From JAWKXU01 sp964468045 (lineage in GTDB: Bacteria > Pseudomonadota > Alphaproteobacteria > Sphingomonadales > Sphingomonadaceae), in NCBI GenBank assembly GCA_964468045.1, contig CAYXTO010000010.1, positions 62,001 to 126,000 of the forward strand: a DNA stretch of 64,000 bases, given 5' to 3'. The notes under the pieces were generated by a model. It did not search any database. It saw nothing but the letters and a program-made list of their open reading frames with translations, and was not told where the DNA came from. Of the stretch, positions 54,732 to 63,095 are shown one piece after another (the stretch's first letter is position 1; each line of letters opens with the position of its first letter). The position numbers and the translations under genes are program-made.

Positions 54732-55775
54732 ATGGAATACAGGCCACTCGGGCGCACCGGAATCAATGTGAGTGTCATCTGTCTCGGGACGATGACGTGG
54801 GGATCGCAGAACAGCGAAGCGGAAGCGCATGAGCAGATCGGCTACGCGCTCTCGCAAGGCATCAATTTCCTGGACACCGCGGAAATGTATCCGGTCACGC
54901 CGGCCCGGGCGGAAACCATCGGCAGGACCGAGGAATATATCGGAACCTGGCTGGCCAGGAACGGTGGACGCGACAAGATCGTGCTTGCCACGAAGGTTTC
55001 CGGTCCCTCGCGCTGGATCCCTATCCGCGGCGGCGACAATCATCTTGACCGACACAATATCGAACTGGCGATCGATGCCAGCCTCAAACGGCTGCAGACG
55101 GATTATATCGATCTCTACCAGGTCCACTGGCCGGATCGCAGCGTGCCGGTCTTCGGCAAGCGCGGCCTCGACGAGATCGCGGATGAGCCGGGCACGGCGG
55201 CGATCGAGGAGACTCTGGATACCCTGGGCGGCCTGGTCCGGTCCGGCAAGATCCGCCATATCGGGGTTTCCAACGAAACGCCCTGGGGTGTCAGCGAATA
55301 TCTGCGCCTGTCGAGAGAGAAAACCCTGCCGCGGCTCGCATCGATCCAGAACGCCTACAACCTGCTGAACAGGCTGTTCGAAACCGGGCTTTCCGAGTTC
55401 AGCCTGCGCGAAGACGTCGGATTGCTCGCATATTCCCCATTGGCTGCCGGTCACCTCACCGGGAAATATCTCGGGGGCACCATACCAGCCGGATCGCGGC
55501 TGGACGTGGCCCGGCAATTCGTCCGCTACAATGTGCCCCAGCAGCCCGACGCCAGCGCCCGCTATGTCGCGATTGCCCGCGCGTTCGGGCTCGACCCTGC
55601 GCAGATGGCACTCGCCTTCGTGAACAGCCGCCCGTTCGTGACTTCGAACATCATTGGCGCCACCACGCTCGATCAGTTGAAGACCGACATTTCATCGATC
55701 GACCTGAAACTCGATGATGAGGTTCTGGCGGCGATCGAGCAGGTTTATCGCGTGTATCCTGATCCCTGCCCATGA
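54732..55775 (+). CDS. Aldo/keto reductase (Tas/YajO-like)
   Basis: 347 residues from the ATG at 54732 (MEYRPLGRTGINVSVICLGT). The catalytic tetrad is visible: Asp and Tyr in FLDTAEMYPVTP, Lys in VLATKVSG and His in LYQVHWPD. NADP-binding residues are in the C-terminal SNIIGATTLDQLKTD. It would reduce a ketone or aldehyde intermediate. An in-frame upstream extension is antisense to the neighbouring gene and was not used. Confidence 0.92.
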   Translation: MEYRPLGRTGINVSVICLGTMTWGSQNSEAEAHEQIGYALSQGINFLDTAEMYPVTPARAETIGRTEEYIGTWLARNGGRDKIVLATKVSGPSRWIPIRGGDNHLDRHNIELAIDASLKRLQTDYIDLYQVHWPDRSVPVFGKRGLDEIADEPGTAAIEETLDTLGGLVRSGKIRHIGVSNETPWGVSEYLRLSREKTLPRLASIQNAYNLLNRLFETGLSEFSLREDVGLLAYSPLAAGHLTGKYLGGTIPAGSRLDVARQFVRYNVPQQPDASARYVAIARAFGLDPAQMALAFVNSRPFVTSNIIGATTLDQLKTDISSIDLKLDDEVLAAIEQVYRVYPDPCP

Positions 55776-55829
55776 TCGCACCGAAACCACGAAGCCGCTT
55801 TTACCGAGGCATTCTGTCAGCAGCCTCGA

Positions 55830-56210
55830 CTATTTGATCGTGTTGAACACCTCGAATTCCCTGGTCAGGAATGCCGCAGTGCGCGTGGTGTCGACGAACA
55901 CCGCCTCATCTTCCGCCAGGATCATGCTTGCTTCCGCGGCAGCCTGAGAGGCAAAGGTACGGCGCAGGGCATCTTCGCTGTCCCACCACAGTTCGGCGAT
56001 CCCGTCCGGCGGGCTGGCCCAGCCGCGACTGCGTGCGAATTCCTCGATTTCGGGAGAGGCAACCGTATGGCTCTGCACATAGCGGACAAAGCCCATTGCA
56101 TCCTTGTGCCGGGTAACGAGGCGGGCATGCTCGTTGCTCCACCGCGCCGTGAATTCCTCCAGGCTCATTCCCGGCTTGCGCCAGGTCGTCGCCACCATCT
56201 TGATCAGCAT
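55830..56210 (-). CDS. EthD-domain protein
   Basis: 126 residues of the dimeric alpha/beta-barrel EthD family: MLIKMVATTWRKPGMSLEEF, WSNEHARLVTRH and GIAELWWDSEDALRRTFAS. Members assist P450, Rieske or polyketide steps without a clear cofactor. It is the last gene in the Rieske - small protein - SDR - EthD run on the minus strand, 21 bp after the SDR gene. Confidence 0.88.
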   Translation of the reverse strand: MLIKMVATTWRKPGMSLEEFTARWSNEHARLVTRHKDAMGFVRYVQSHTVASPEIEEFARSRGWASPPDGIAELWWDSEDALRRTFASQAAAEASMILAEDEAVFVDTTRTAAFLTREFEVFNTIK

Positions 56211-56231
56211 GTCACTACTCCCAAACTTGCT

Positions 56232-57017
56232 TCACCAGGCAATCATCCCGCCATCGATCACCAGTTCGGCACCCGTCACATGCAGGGCCTCGTCCGAGGA
56301 AAGATACAGGCACCCATAGGCAATCGCTTCCGGCCCGGCGAAGCGCTTCACCGGCGCATAGGCCGTGAAGCGCGCTTCGGCCTCGGCTGGATCCGGCTGG
56401 TTGTTCAGCATGGTCCGCATCTGCGGCGTTTCGATCAGGCCGGGATGGATCGAATTCACGCGAATATTATGCGGCGCATGCGCCACGGCGGCCGCCTTGG
56501 TATAGGTCCGGATCGCGCCCTTGGAGGCATGATAGGCGGCAAAGCCCGCGGAGCCGATGATCCCATAGACCGACGAAATATTGACGATCGCGCCGCCGCC
56601 CCCGGCGATCATATGCGGGACAGTGTGCTTGGTGCACAGGAACGTGCCCTTCGCATTGACGTCGAGCACGCGGTCCCATTCCTCCTCACTCGTATCGATA
56701 TCCGGCTTGGAATTTTCCATCCCGGCATTATTGATCAGGATATCGATCCGGCCGAACCGCTCGATGGTGTGCCGAACGATATTGCGCACCATCGCATCGC
56801 TGCTGACATCCAGCTCGACGAAATCGGCCTGATGGCCAGCCTCGCGGATGTCCTCAGTCACCGCCTCGCCAAGCGCGGTCTGGATGTCGCCGATCACCAC
56901 GCTGGCCCCTTCCGCAGCGAAGATTCTTGCAGTGCAATCCCCGATGCCGGATGCGGCGCCAGTGATGATGGCGACCTTTCCCTCGAGCCGGCCAAGACCT
57001 TTATGAGGTATAGTCAA
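56232..57017 (-). CDS. Short-chain dehydrogenase/reductase
   Basis: 261 residues, classical SDR: TGAASGIGDCTAR near the start, NNAGMEN near 92, catalytic Ser in NISSVYG and YHASKGAIR with Tyr and Lys near 158-162, then HPGLIETPQM. An Asp at the end of strand 2 (VIGDIQ) favours NAD. It would oxidise a diol or hydroxyl made by the adjacent Rieske oxygenase, acting as a dihydrodiol or alcohol dehydrogenase. 32 bp after the small partner gene. Confidence 0.92.
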   Translation of the reverse strand: MTIPHKGLGRLEGKVAIITGAASGIGDCTARIFAAEGASVVIGDIQTALGEAVTEDIREAGHQADFVELDVSSDAMVRNIVRHTIERFGRIDILINNAGMENSKPDIDTSEEEWDRVLDVNAKGTFLCTKHTVPHMIAGGGGAIVNISSVYGIIGSAGFAAYHASKGAIRTYTKAAAVAHAPHNIRVNSIHPGLIETPQMRTMLNNQPDPAEAEARFTAYAPVKRFAGPEAIAYGCLYLSSDEALHVTGAELVIDGGMIAW

Positions 57018-57049
57018 GAAATCCTCCCAAATTGAATATTATCTTTATT

Positions 57050-57412
57050 TCAGAGTTCTTCTGGTGTGATGATTTTCATTTCGTTGGGCCATGGTGAGTT
57101 GGCGACGCGGGCCTCGCCATGGATTTCGATCGACATAGAGGCCTGGGCGAGGGAGAGGATGAGGCGCTTGAGGCGAGTTTCGGGTCCCGGCATGTCGCGC
57201 AGGGGGAACTTCTCGAGATGGTCCATGGCCGCGTCGGCGTGGGGATAGACCGCGTGATAGAACCGCTCGATCTCGGCCATGGTGGTGTCTGATCTCTGGT
57301 AGCGGCGCGCATCCTGCCCGGCGACCGCCCAGTAGGGCACGAACTCCTCCAGCTCCTCAAATCCTTCGGGCAGGCAACGCTCGCCGGCCGGCACCGTCAC
57401 CATGTTCCTCAT
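57050..57412 (-). CDS. Small Rieske-oxygenase-associated protein (second copy)
   Basis: 120 residues from the ATG at 57412, which overlaps the Rieske stop as ATGA, so translation is coupled. It shares TMAEIERFYHAV, ADAAMDHLEKFPL and LKRLILSLAQAS with the 48650-49009 protein at the same positions. The family is not recognised. Coupled translation and the repeated pairing argue for a physical partner of the oxygenase. A TTG at 57418 is the alternative start. Confidence 0.82.
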   Translation of the reverse strand: MRNMVTVPAGERCLPEGFEELEEFVPYWAVAGQDARRYQRSDTTMAEIERFYHAVYPHADAAMDHLEKFPLRDMPGPETRLKRLILSLAQASMSIEIHGEARVANSPWPNEMKIITPEEL

Positions 57413-58668
57413 GCGCAACGCTCCAGCGCCTCTTCCAGATTGGCGGCCTGGGTGAACTCGTCGACCAGATGAGCAAAGCGCCGGACCAGCACTTCGTTGT
57501 CCTGCAGGATCATGTGGTGCTTGGCGCGGGCCGCGATGCCCTTCTGGGTCCGCTCGACATTGGCCACGTCTTCCAGCACGACATCGGCCAGGCGGGCCAG
57601 GTAATGCTCTTGATGGAAGGCTTCCCGGATCGTCTCCGGCTTGGGCACGAAGAAGTGCATCTCGTAGCGCGTGTAATCCGGGCGGATCGGCCAGATCTCA
57701 TGCGTCCAGAAGCCGCCCCCCGCCACATCGAGATGGAAGTTCGGGAAGAACTCGTTGATGTCCATCGACCAGGTGTTCGACTTGGCCGGATTGACCGAGC
57801 GATGGGCGCGCAGATCCTCGGTGTCGCCGGACTGGTTGGCCGCCAGCACGTTCTCCGATTGCATGTGCTTGTAGGCCAGTTGCTCCACCAGCTGCACTTC
57901 CTGCGGCTGGTAGTCCGGGTTGCCGTAGAGCGAGATCGAATGATGCGGCCCGAAGAACTCCGCGTTCTGCAGATGGCCTGCCGGATCGGACGGGGACGAG
58001 AAGTTGGGGCCGATCGTCTTCGCATGCAGGATGGGGATGTGGTAGGACTCGCTGAACGCATCCACCACCAGCTTCCAGTTGCACTTGAGATAGGTCTGGA
58101 TCGTCACATGCCGATCCGGATTGGGATAAGGGATGTCCGACAGGAACGCGCCCATATCGCCCAGATAGTCCTTCAGCCCGACCGTGTTGTCCGGGTTCAG
58201 GTTGATGAAGATCCAGCCATCCCAGATGTCGCACTGGACCGGATCCAGCCCGCATTTCGACTTGTCGACGCCGAAGAACTTGTCCTCGTCGAATATCGCC
58301 AGGAGCCGGCCGTCGCTGCCATAGGTCCAGTTGTGATAGGGGCAGCGGAACATGGTCTTGCGCGAGCCCTTCTCCTCCCACACCACCTGATTGCCGCGAT
58401 GCGAGCAGACATTGTGGAAGGCCCGGACGATGTTGTCCGCCCCGCGGGCGATCAGGATCGAGGCGCCGCAGATCTCGACTTCCTTGACGATGTAGTCGCC
58501 CCGCTCGGGCAGGTCCTCGACCCGGCCCATCTTCAGCCAGACCCGGCGGAATACCCGTTCGCGCTCCAGCTCGAAGTAATCGGCCGAGCGATAGGGCTCG
58601 AGCGGCACCGGCCCTTTGCCCAGGCCCGCGGCTTCGGTAAAATCGGATCGCATCGGCTCTCTCCTCAC
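57409..58668 (-). CDS. Rieske non-haem iron oxygenase, alpha subunit (second)
   Basis: 419 residues. [2Fe-2S] ligands in VCSHRGNQVVW and FRCPYHNWTYG; mononuclear iron site in VVDAFSESYHIPILH; full length and the same layout as the 49030 protein, but clearly diverged from it. First gene of the minus-strand run with the small partner, SDR and EthD genes. A [2Fe-2S] ferredoxin is divergent, 225 bp away behind a large AT-rich dyad, and is its likely electron donor. Confidence 0.93.
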   Translation of the reverse strand: MRREPMRSDFTEAAGLGKGPVPLEPYRSADYFELERERVFRRVWLKMGRVEDLPERGDYIVKEVEICGASILIARGADNIVRAFHNVCSHRGNQVVWEEKGSRKTMFRCPYHNWTYGSDGRLLAIFDEDKFFGVDKSKCGLDPVQCDIWDGWIFINLNPDNTVGLKDYLGDMGAFLSDIPYPNPDRHVTIQTYLKCNWKLVVDAFSESYHIPILHAKTIGPNFSSPSDPAGHLQNAEFFGPHHSISLYGNPDYQPQEVQLVEQLAYKHMQSENVLAANQSGDTEDLRAHRSVNPAKSNTWSMDINEFFPNFHLDVAGGGFWTHEIWPIRPDYTRYEMHFFVPKPETIREAFHQEHYLARLADVVLEDVANVERTQKGIAARAKHHMILQDNEVLVRRFAHLVDEFTQAANLEEALERCA

Positions 58669-58750
58669 TGCCGCGGGCTTCCTTCGATCGAGCCGCGGTC
58701 GATGGGGCGCTTTCCTCGGCGGGATGCCCCCGGTGAGTCAGCGCCCATCC

Positions 58751-58806
58751 TTTTAATGCATGTAAAGTTTAAACGATGTCAACTTTTTTATCCATTAAAA
58801 GTTGAC
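58751..58806. promoter_or_regulatory. Large AT-rich dyad between Rieske and ferredoxin genes
   Basis: Two overlapping dyads. The outer: TTTTAATG (58751-58758) with CATTAAAA (58793-58800), enclosing AAAGTT (58764-58769) with AACTTT (58781-58786). The second: GTCAACTTTT (58778-58787) with AAAAGTTGAC (58797-58806), a perfect 10-bp inverted repeat. It stands out as AT-rich in a GC-rich region and lies in a divergent promoter. The TetR protein encoded at 59374 is the nearest candidate to bind it. Confidence 0.7.
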
Positions 58807-58893
58807 CGGCAAAACAACCCCATGCCATGGCACGCACGCGCCACGAGCCCCAGGGCACGCAGCGCGCTGAGGAACCGTCTTCGGAAAAGCACC

Positions 58894-59214
58894 ATGTCGA
58901 CAGTGACGATCCATGTTACCACCAGAACCGGCACGCACCTGCCGCTCGCCGCGCAAGCCGGGCGACCGCTCATGGAAACGCTGCGCGACGAGGGGCTGGT
59001 GGAAGCGCTGTGCGGCGGCCAGGCCGCCTGCGCGACCTGCCATGTCCATGTCGACGAGCCCTGGATGGCGCTCGTCGGACAGGCGCAAGGGCAGGAAGCC
59101 GACATGCTCGACAGCAGTCTCGAGAAGCGCGCGAACTCCCGCCTGAGCTGCCAGATCCTGGCCGAGGAAAGGCTCGAGGGCCTGGCGCTCACCATCGCCC
59201 CCTTCGAAGGCTAG
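58894..59214 (+). CDS. [2Fe-2S] ferredoxin, adrenodoxin type
   Basis: 106 residues. Cluster ligands follow the C-x5-C-x2-C-xn-C pattern: LCGGQAACATCHVHV and the last Cys in RLSCQILAEE. This type donates electrons to P450s and Rieske oxygenases from an NAD(P)H-dependent reductase, which is not encoded in the window. It is divergent from the second Rieske gene, so it probably serves that oxygenase and perhaps the first. Confidence 0.92.
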   Translation: MSTVTIHVTTRTGTHLPLAAQAGRPLMETLRDEGLVEALCGGQAACATCHVHVDEPWMALVGQAQGQEADMLDSSLEKRANSRLSCQILAEERLEGLALTIAPFEG

Positions 59215-59373
59215 CGACCAGGCGATTTCCAGGATGCGGACAGCGCAACCCAGGCCTTGCCGCCCCTGCAACAACGGGATTCCATCACCCCTCGAAATTG
59301 GCCATATAGTCCACCATGGGGGTGACGCTCCGAGGCTCGGAGCCGTGCCAGGGCAAAGATCGGCAAACGCATA

Positions 59374-60048
59374 ATGAAACTGGAAGACAAGAAAAACCGC
59401 CGGCGCCAGCAGATCATCGCTGCAGCCGAGGAACTGGTCAGGGAAACCGGATCGACCGACTTCTCCATGCATGCCCTGGCGTCCCGCGCGGGCTTCAGCA
59501 CCCCGACCACCTACAATCTGATCGGCTCCAAGGGAACGGTCCTCTACATCCTCCTCAACCAGTACCAGGATCGCCTCGACAACTCGCTGCTGCGCCTCAA
59601 AAGCTCAGCCGATCCGTTCCAGCATGTCCTCCATGCCGCCGACGTGGCGGTCAAGGTCTACACCGCCGATTCCGCCTTCATCCGCTCGCTCATGCGCTTC
59701 CTGCTCGGCATCCCCGACCCCGTCCATCGGCCCGCCTTCATGACCCGCGGCTACCAATATTGGTGGCGCGCCTTCCAGGGCCTCGAACAGCAGGGCTACT
59801 TCGGACAAACCCTCAGCATCGACGACGTCTCCCGCGACTTCGTCGTCTTCTTCTCCGGCGTCATCGACTTCTGGGTCCACGAAGAACTCGACGACGAGCA
59901 ATTCCACCTCCAGGCCCGCGTCGGCGTCCTCATGCGCCTCCTCGCCATCGCCAACGACAAAACCACCCAGCTCAAACTCCAGGCCGACCTCCAAAAATGC
60001 CACAAGAAAATGAAACCCCTCTATAATGCGCCCAGCAGCGACCCATAA
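59374..60048 (+). CDS. TetR-family regulator
   Basis: 224 residues. HTH at residues 10-55: RRQQIIAAAEELVRETGSTDF, then LASRAGFSTPTTYNLIGSKG. The C-domain is rich in aromatics (QYWWRAFQG), consistent with a hydrophobic ligand. It follows the ferredoxin by 160 bp on the same strand and is the best candidate for the dyad at 58751-58806. The last part of the gene (59700-60000) is strongly C-rich at third positions. Confidence 0.92.
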   Translation: MKLEDKKNRRRQQIIAAAEELVRETGSTDFSMHALASRAGFSTPTTYNLIGSKGTVLYILLNQYQDRLDNSLLRLKSSADPFQHVLHAADVAVKVYTADSAFIRSLMRFLLGIPDPVHRPAFMTRGYQYWWRAFQGLEQQGYFGQTLSIDDVSRDFVVFFSGVIDFWVHEELDDEQFHLQARVGVLMRLLAIANDKTTQLKLQADLQKCHKKMKPLYNAPSSDP

Positions 60049-60095
60049 AGCCTGTCCAAGAACTCAGCGGCAGATCGCGGAACGATACCCTTGCT

Positions 60096-60554
60096 CTAGG
60101 TGGGCGTCGTAAACATTCCGCTGCGATCGCCCTTGCTCCAGACGAAGCGAAGATAGGCATAGCTTATCTTCCAGCCATCGTCGGTCTTGCGAAAGCGCCA
60201 ATCATAATGGCCGCCTGTGATCACATATTCGCCAGGTTGATCGATGTTGGGCACACCGATGAAGATCAGGACCCCGGTGCCGGTCGCCTCGTCGCCAGAA
60301 ACGCGAAAACGCGTGTTGCCAACCAGATGCTCCTGATCCTGAAATACCTTCATCTGCCCATCGCAGGCTTCGAAGATTTCCTCCTTGCCTTGCAGCGACC
60401 CGAATGAATTCTCGAAAACGGCGTCTTCAGTCCAGCACTCGGCCCATTCCCTGTAGCGCTTCTCGTCGCCAAGACGCTGGTAGTCATGCATGAGATCATA
60501 CAGGGCCAGCTTGCTCTCGATCTCCGTCAGTCGTTCTTCCACGCTTTTCGTCAT
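60096..60554 (-). CDS. SnoaL/NTF2-like protein
   Basis: 152 residues from the ATG at 60554, preceded by GGGAGAG; a longer start at 60602 lacks support. SnoaL-like_4 style: ESKLALYDLMHDYQRLGDE, then YREWAECWTEDAVFEN and GGHYDWRFRKTDDGWKI. It may be the small subunit of a Rieske oxygenase, a dehydratase or an isomerase. It is convergent with the TetR gene. Confidence 0.88.
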   Translation of the reverse strand: MTKSVEERLTEIESKLALYDLMHDYQRLGDEKRYREWAECWTEDAVFENSFGSLQGKEEIFEACDGQMKVFQDQEHLVGNTRFRVSGDEATGTGVLIFIGVPNIDQPGEYVITGGHYDWRFRKTDDGWKISYAYLRFVWSKGDRSGMFTTPT

Positions 60555-60789
60555 GCTTCGGCTCTCCCATTGGCATTTCCATGCTGGGCAATGAACACAC
60601 AAGGCGCAATGCCGTTATGATCCTCACAGCCTGTAGCTGAAGAACACGATGTGGATGAATGGATGGAACAACTCTGGTGGATGTCCCCGATATCCCAGGA
60701 TCTGACGCTGCCCGCTGTTTCGGTTTCGGTCAGCGCTATCCATTGGACGCAAAGCCTGTCGGCTCCGGACCGCAGCGATATTCCCGCAG

Positions 60790-61581
60790 TCAGGACGATA
60801 TTCGCCGGCTCAGTCCCAGCCGGTCGGCGCAAATCTGCGCACCGACCACCGCTCCATCGAGCGTGTCCACTATCCCTGCAATCGGCACGACGATCTGCGA
60901 GCCGCAACGCGCTTTATCGACTTCAGGAAACCCGCCGAGATATTCCCCGCCAAGTTCGCCGTGGAATGCCCCTCGGCCACCGGCTGTCATCAACACCGAA
61001 AGCTCGAAGCCATCGGGCCGGATCAATTCGCTCAACCCCGGGCCGCCTTCGCCGATCTCGTCCACTCCCTCGATCAGCGCCGATGGATCGGCCAGCCAGG
61101 CGCGGATGCTCTTTTCGGTATCGGGATCGGACTGGCGGACCGGCTGATCCCACGGGGCGGGATGCGGCGCCCGGATGGTATTCACATGGCCGGATCGGAG
61201 CTGCAGCTTGCGCGCATAATAATCCTCTTCCGCCCAGCCATGACGCAATGTCCCATCCTCGACCCGGAAGAGCGTGATCCCGCCCCAGCTCGATACCCTG
61301 CCTTCGCGCGCGGACATGCCATGCTCTGTAAAACGCATCGCGACCGCATCGGGCGCAAGGACCACGTCGTGAACCGTCACGCACAGGCCAGGGAAAAGAT
61401 CGAGCTGCGCCACGGTCGCCGGCAGATAGGCTTCCTCGCGGCCGGACAGCAGATGCCCGCTGATCAGAAGGCGATAGTCGGGATGCATGATCCGGCACGC
61501 GACTTCAGGATCATGCGCGGTCAGGAAATCCACGGCGAAGGCGCGCAGCAGTTCCGCGCTCGGGGAAATCGCGGCTGTCAT
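60790..61581 (-). CDS. SnoaL-like polyketide-cyclase-type protein, two-domain length
   Basis: 263 residues from the ATG at 61581, which overlaps the acyl-CoA synthetase stop (ATGA). The first half is SnoaL-like: AFAVDFLTAHDPEVACRIMH, HDVVLAPDAVAMRFTEHG. The second half (from about residue 145) is not recognised and ends VVGAQICADRL. The whole is about twice the size of a single SnoaL protein, so it may be a two-domain form. Last gene of the acyl-CoA dehydrogenase - synthetase operon. Confidence 0.82.
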   Translation of the reverse strand: MTAAISPSAELLRAFAVDFLTAHDPEVACRIMHPDYRLLISGHLLSGREEAYLPATVAQLDLFPGLCVTVHDVVLAPDAVAMRFTEHGMSAREGRVSSWGGITLFRVEDGTLRHGWAEEDYYARKLQLRSGHVNTIRAPHPAPWDQPVRQSDPDTEKSIRAWLADPSALIEGVDEIGEGGPGLSELIRPDGFELSVLMTAGGRGAFHGELGGEYLGGFPEVDKARCGSQIVVPIAGIVDTLDGAVVGAQICADRLGLSRRISS

Positions 61582-63095
61582 TTCTTCAACTCCCGCTTCA
61601 GGATCTTGCCGGATGCATTGCGCGGCAAATCCTCCGCGAAAACCACGGATGTCGGGCATTTGTAATGCGCAAGCCGCTCCCTGGCGAAAGCGATGATCTC
61701 GCTTTCGCTGGCCCGCTCGCCCGGTCGCAGCACCACATAGGCGCAAGGCGTCTCCCCCCATTTGGGATGCGGGACGCCGACCACCGCCACTTCCTGGACG
61801 GCCGGATGATGCTGCAGCACATTGTCGATCTCGGCGGGATAGATATTCTCCCCGCCCGACACGATCATGTTCTTGTAGCGATCCCTCAGATAGACATATC
61901 CGTCCACGTCCTGCAGGGCGGCGTCGCCGGAGCACAACCAGCCATCGGCGGTGATCGCTTCTTCCGTTTCCTTGGGCTTGCGCCAATAACCCCTGGTGAT
62001 GGCGGGCGAGCGCATCCGGATTTCACCAATCTCACCCGGAGCGATCTCCTTGCCCGTCGCCGGATCCACGAGCTTCAATTCCACCCATGGCATGGCCCGC
62101 CCGCAGGATCGCAACCGTTCGGGATGCGGCCCGGCGGGATCGTGATCTTCCGGATCGAGCGTGACGGTCGTGCCCGCCGTCTCCGTCATCCCGTAAGTGT
62201 GGTGGAACGCGCTGCCGAACGCCTCGATGGAACGCGCCAGCAGCGCTTCTCCCATCGGCGCCGCTCCGTAGAACATATGAGCCACTTTCGGCGCCGGATC
62301 GCCTGTTTCCGCCAGATGATCGACCAGCCGCTGGATCACGGTCGGCACAAGGAACGCATGGGTGACGCCATGAACGCGCATCAGTTCGAGCAGGGCGGCG
62401 GGCTCGGTCGCTCGCGTCAGCACTGTCCGCCCGCCCTGGCTGAGCGCCAGCATCCCCCAGCCGATACCGCCGATATGGAATAACGGCATGGCGGCCAGGT
62501 TCGTGCTGGCGGCGGTGAATTCCCACAGCTCCCCTGCCATCCGGCCAAGATAGGACAGGTTTCGATGGCTCAGCACGACGCCCTTGGGCAGCGCGGTCGT
62601 GCCGGAGGTATAAAGGATCAGCACCGGATCGTCAGGTTCAACGGAAACCGGGGTTACGGGCGCGCAGCGATCCCGCCATGCCGCAAAATCGCCGGTGGAA
62701 AGGACCCGTATCTCCAAACCGTCAAGCACGAGGCGGGCCAGCGCGTCATCCACGACAAGCAGCGCGGGTTCCGCGTCGATCAGGATTTCGCCGACTTCGC
62801 GCGCTGACAAGCGGCTGTTTATCGGCACCATGATCGCCCCGGCCTTGGCGCAGCCGAACAGCAATTCGAAGAACACCGGGCCGGACAGGGCCAGGATCGC
62901 GACCCGGTCACCGGGCCGGATACCCTGCCCCACCAGCGCGCCTGCGACCTTGTCCGACCGCGCAGCCAGTTCACCGAAGGCGATCTCTTCCCCGTCGAAC
63001 AGCAGGCAGGGAGCATCCGCTCGTGCTCGTGCTTGCGCATGGCCAGCCAGCATGGTCACCAGATCGAGCGGAGCGCTGCTCACCGGCTGCTCCAT
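61578..63095 (-). CDS. Acyl-CoA synthetase (AMP-forming)
   Basis: 505 residues. ANL-superfamily motifs: LILYTSGTTALPKGVVLSH (P-loop), FHHTYGMTETAGT, WLCSGDAALQDVDGYVYLRDRYKNMI around the hinge, and the catalytic Lys in NASGKILKREL at the C-terminus. It activates a carboxylic acid with ATP and CoA. Its ATG at 63095 overlaps the acyl-CoA dehydrogenase stop (TGATG). The acid is unknown; context suggests a degradation intermediate of the Rieske pathway. Confidence 0.93.
   Translation of the reverse strand: MEQPVSSAPLDLVTMLAGHAQARARADAPCLLFDGEEIAFGELAARSDKVAGALVGQGIRPGDRVAILALSGPVFFELLFGCAKAGAIMVPINSRLSAREVGEILIDAEPALLVVDDALARLVLDGLEIRVLSTGDFAAWRDRCAPVTPVSVEPDDPVLILYTSGTTALPKGVVLSHRNLSYLGRMAGELWEFTAASTNLAAMPLFHIGGIGWGMLALSQGGRTVLTRATEPAALLELMRVHGVTHAFLVPTVIQRLVDHLAETGDPAPKVAHMFYGAAPMGEALLARSIEAFGSAFHHTYGMTETAGTTVTLDPEDHDPAGPHPERLRSCGRAMPWVELKLVDPATGKEIAPGEIGEIRMRSPAITRGYWRKPKETEEAITADGWLCSGDAALQDVDGYVYLRDRYKNMIVSGGENIYPAEIDNVLQHHPAVQEVAVVGVPHPKWGETPCAYVVLRPGERASESEIIAFARERLAHYKCPTSVVFAEDLPRNASGKILKRELKK

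Noticed and set aside
57469..59214. Plus-strand frame running through the second Rieske gene into the ferredoxin
   Set aside because: Only the last 106 codons (from 58894) are a real gene; the rest is antisense to the Rieske gene.
61582..61986. N-terminal extension of the SnoaL-like gene to 61986
   Set aside because: The added part is antisense-quality sequence overlapping the acyl-CoA synthetase. The ATG at 61581 overlaps its stop by ATGA, a normal operon junction.
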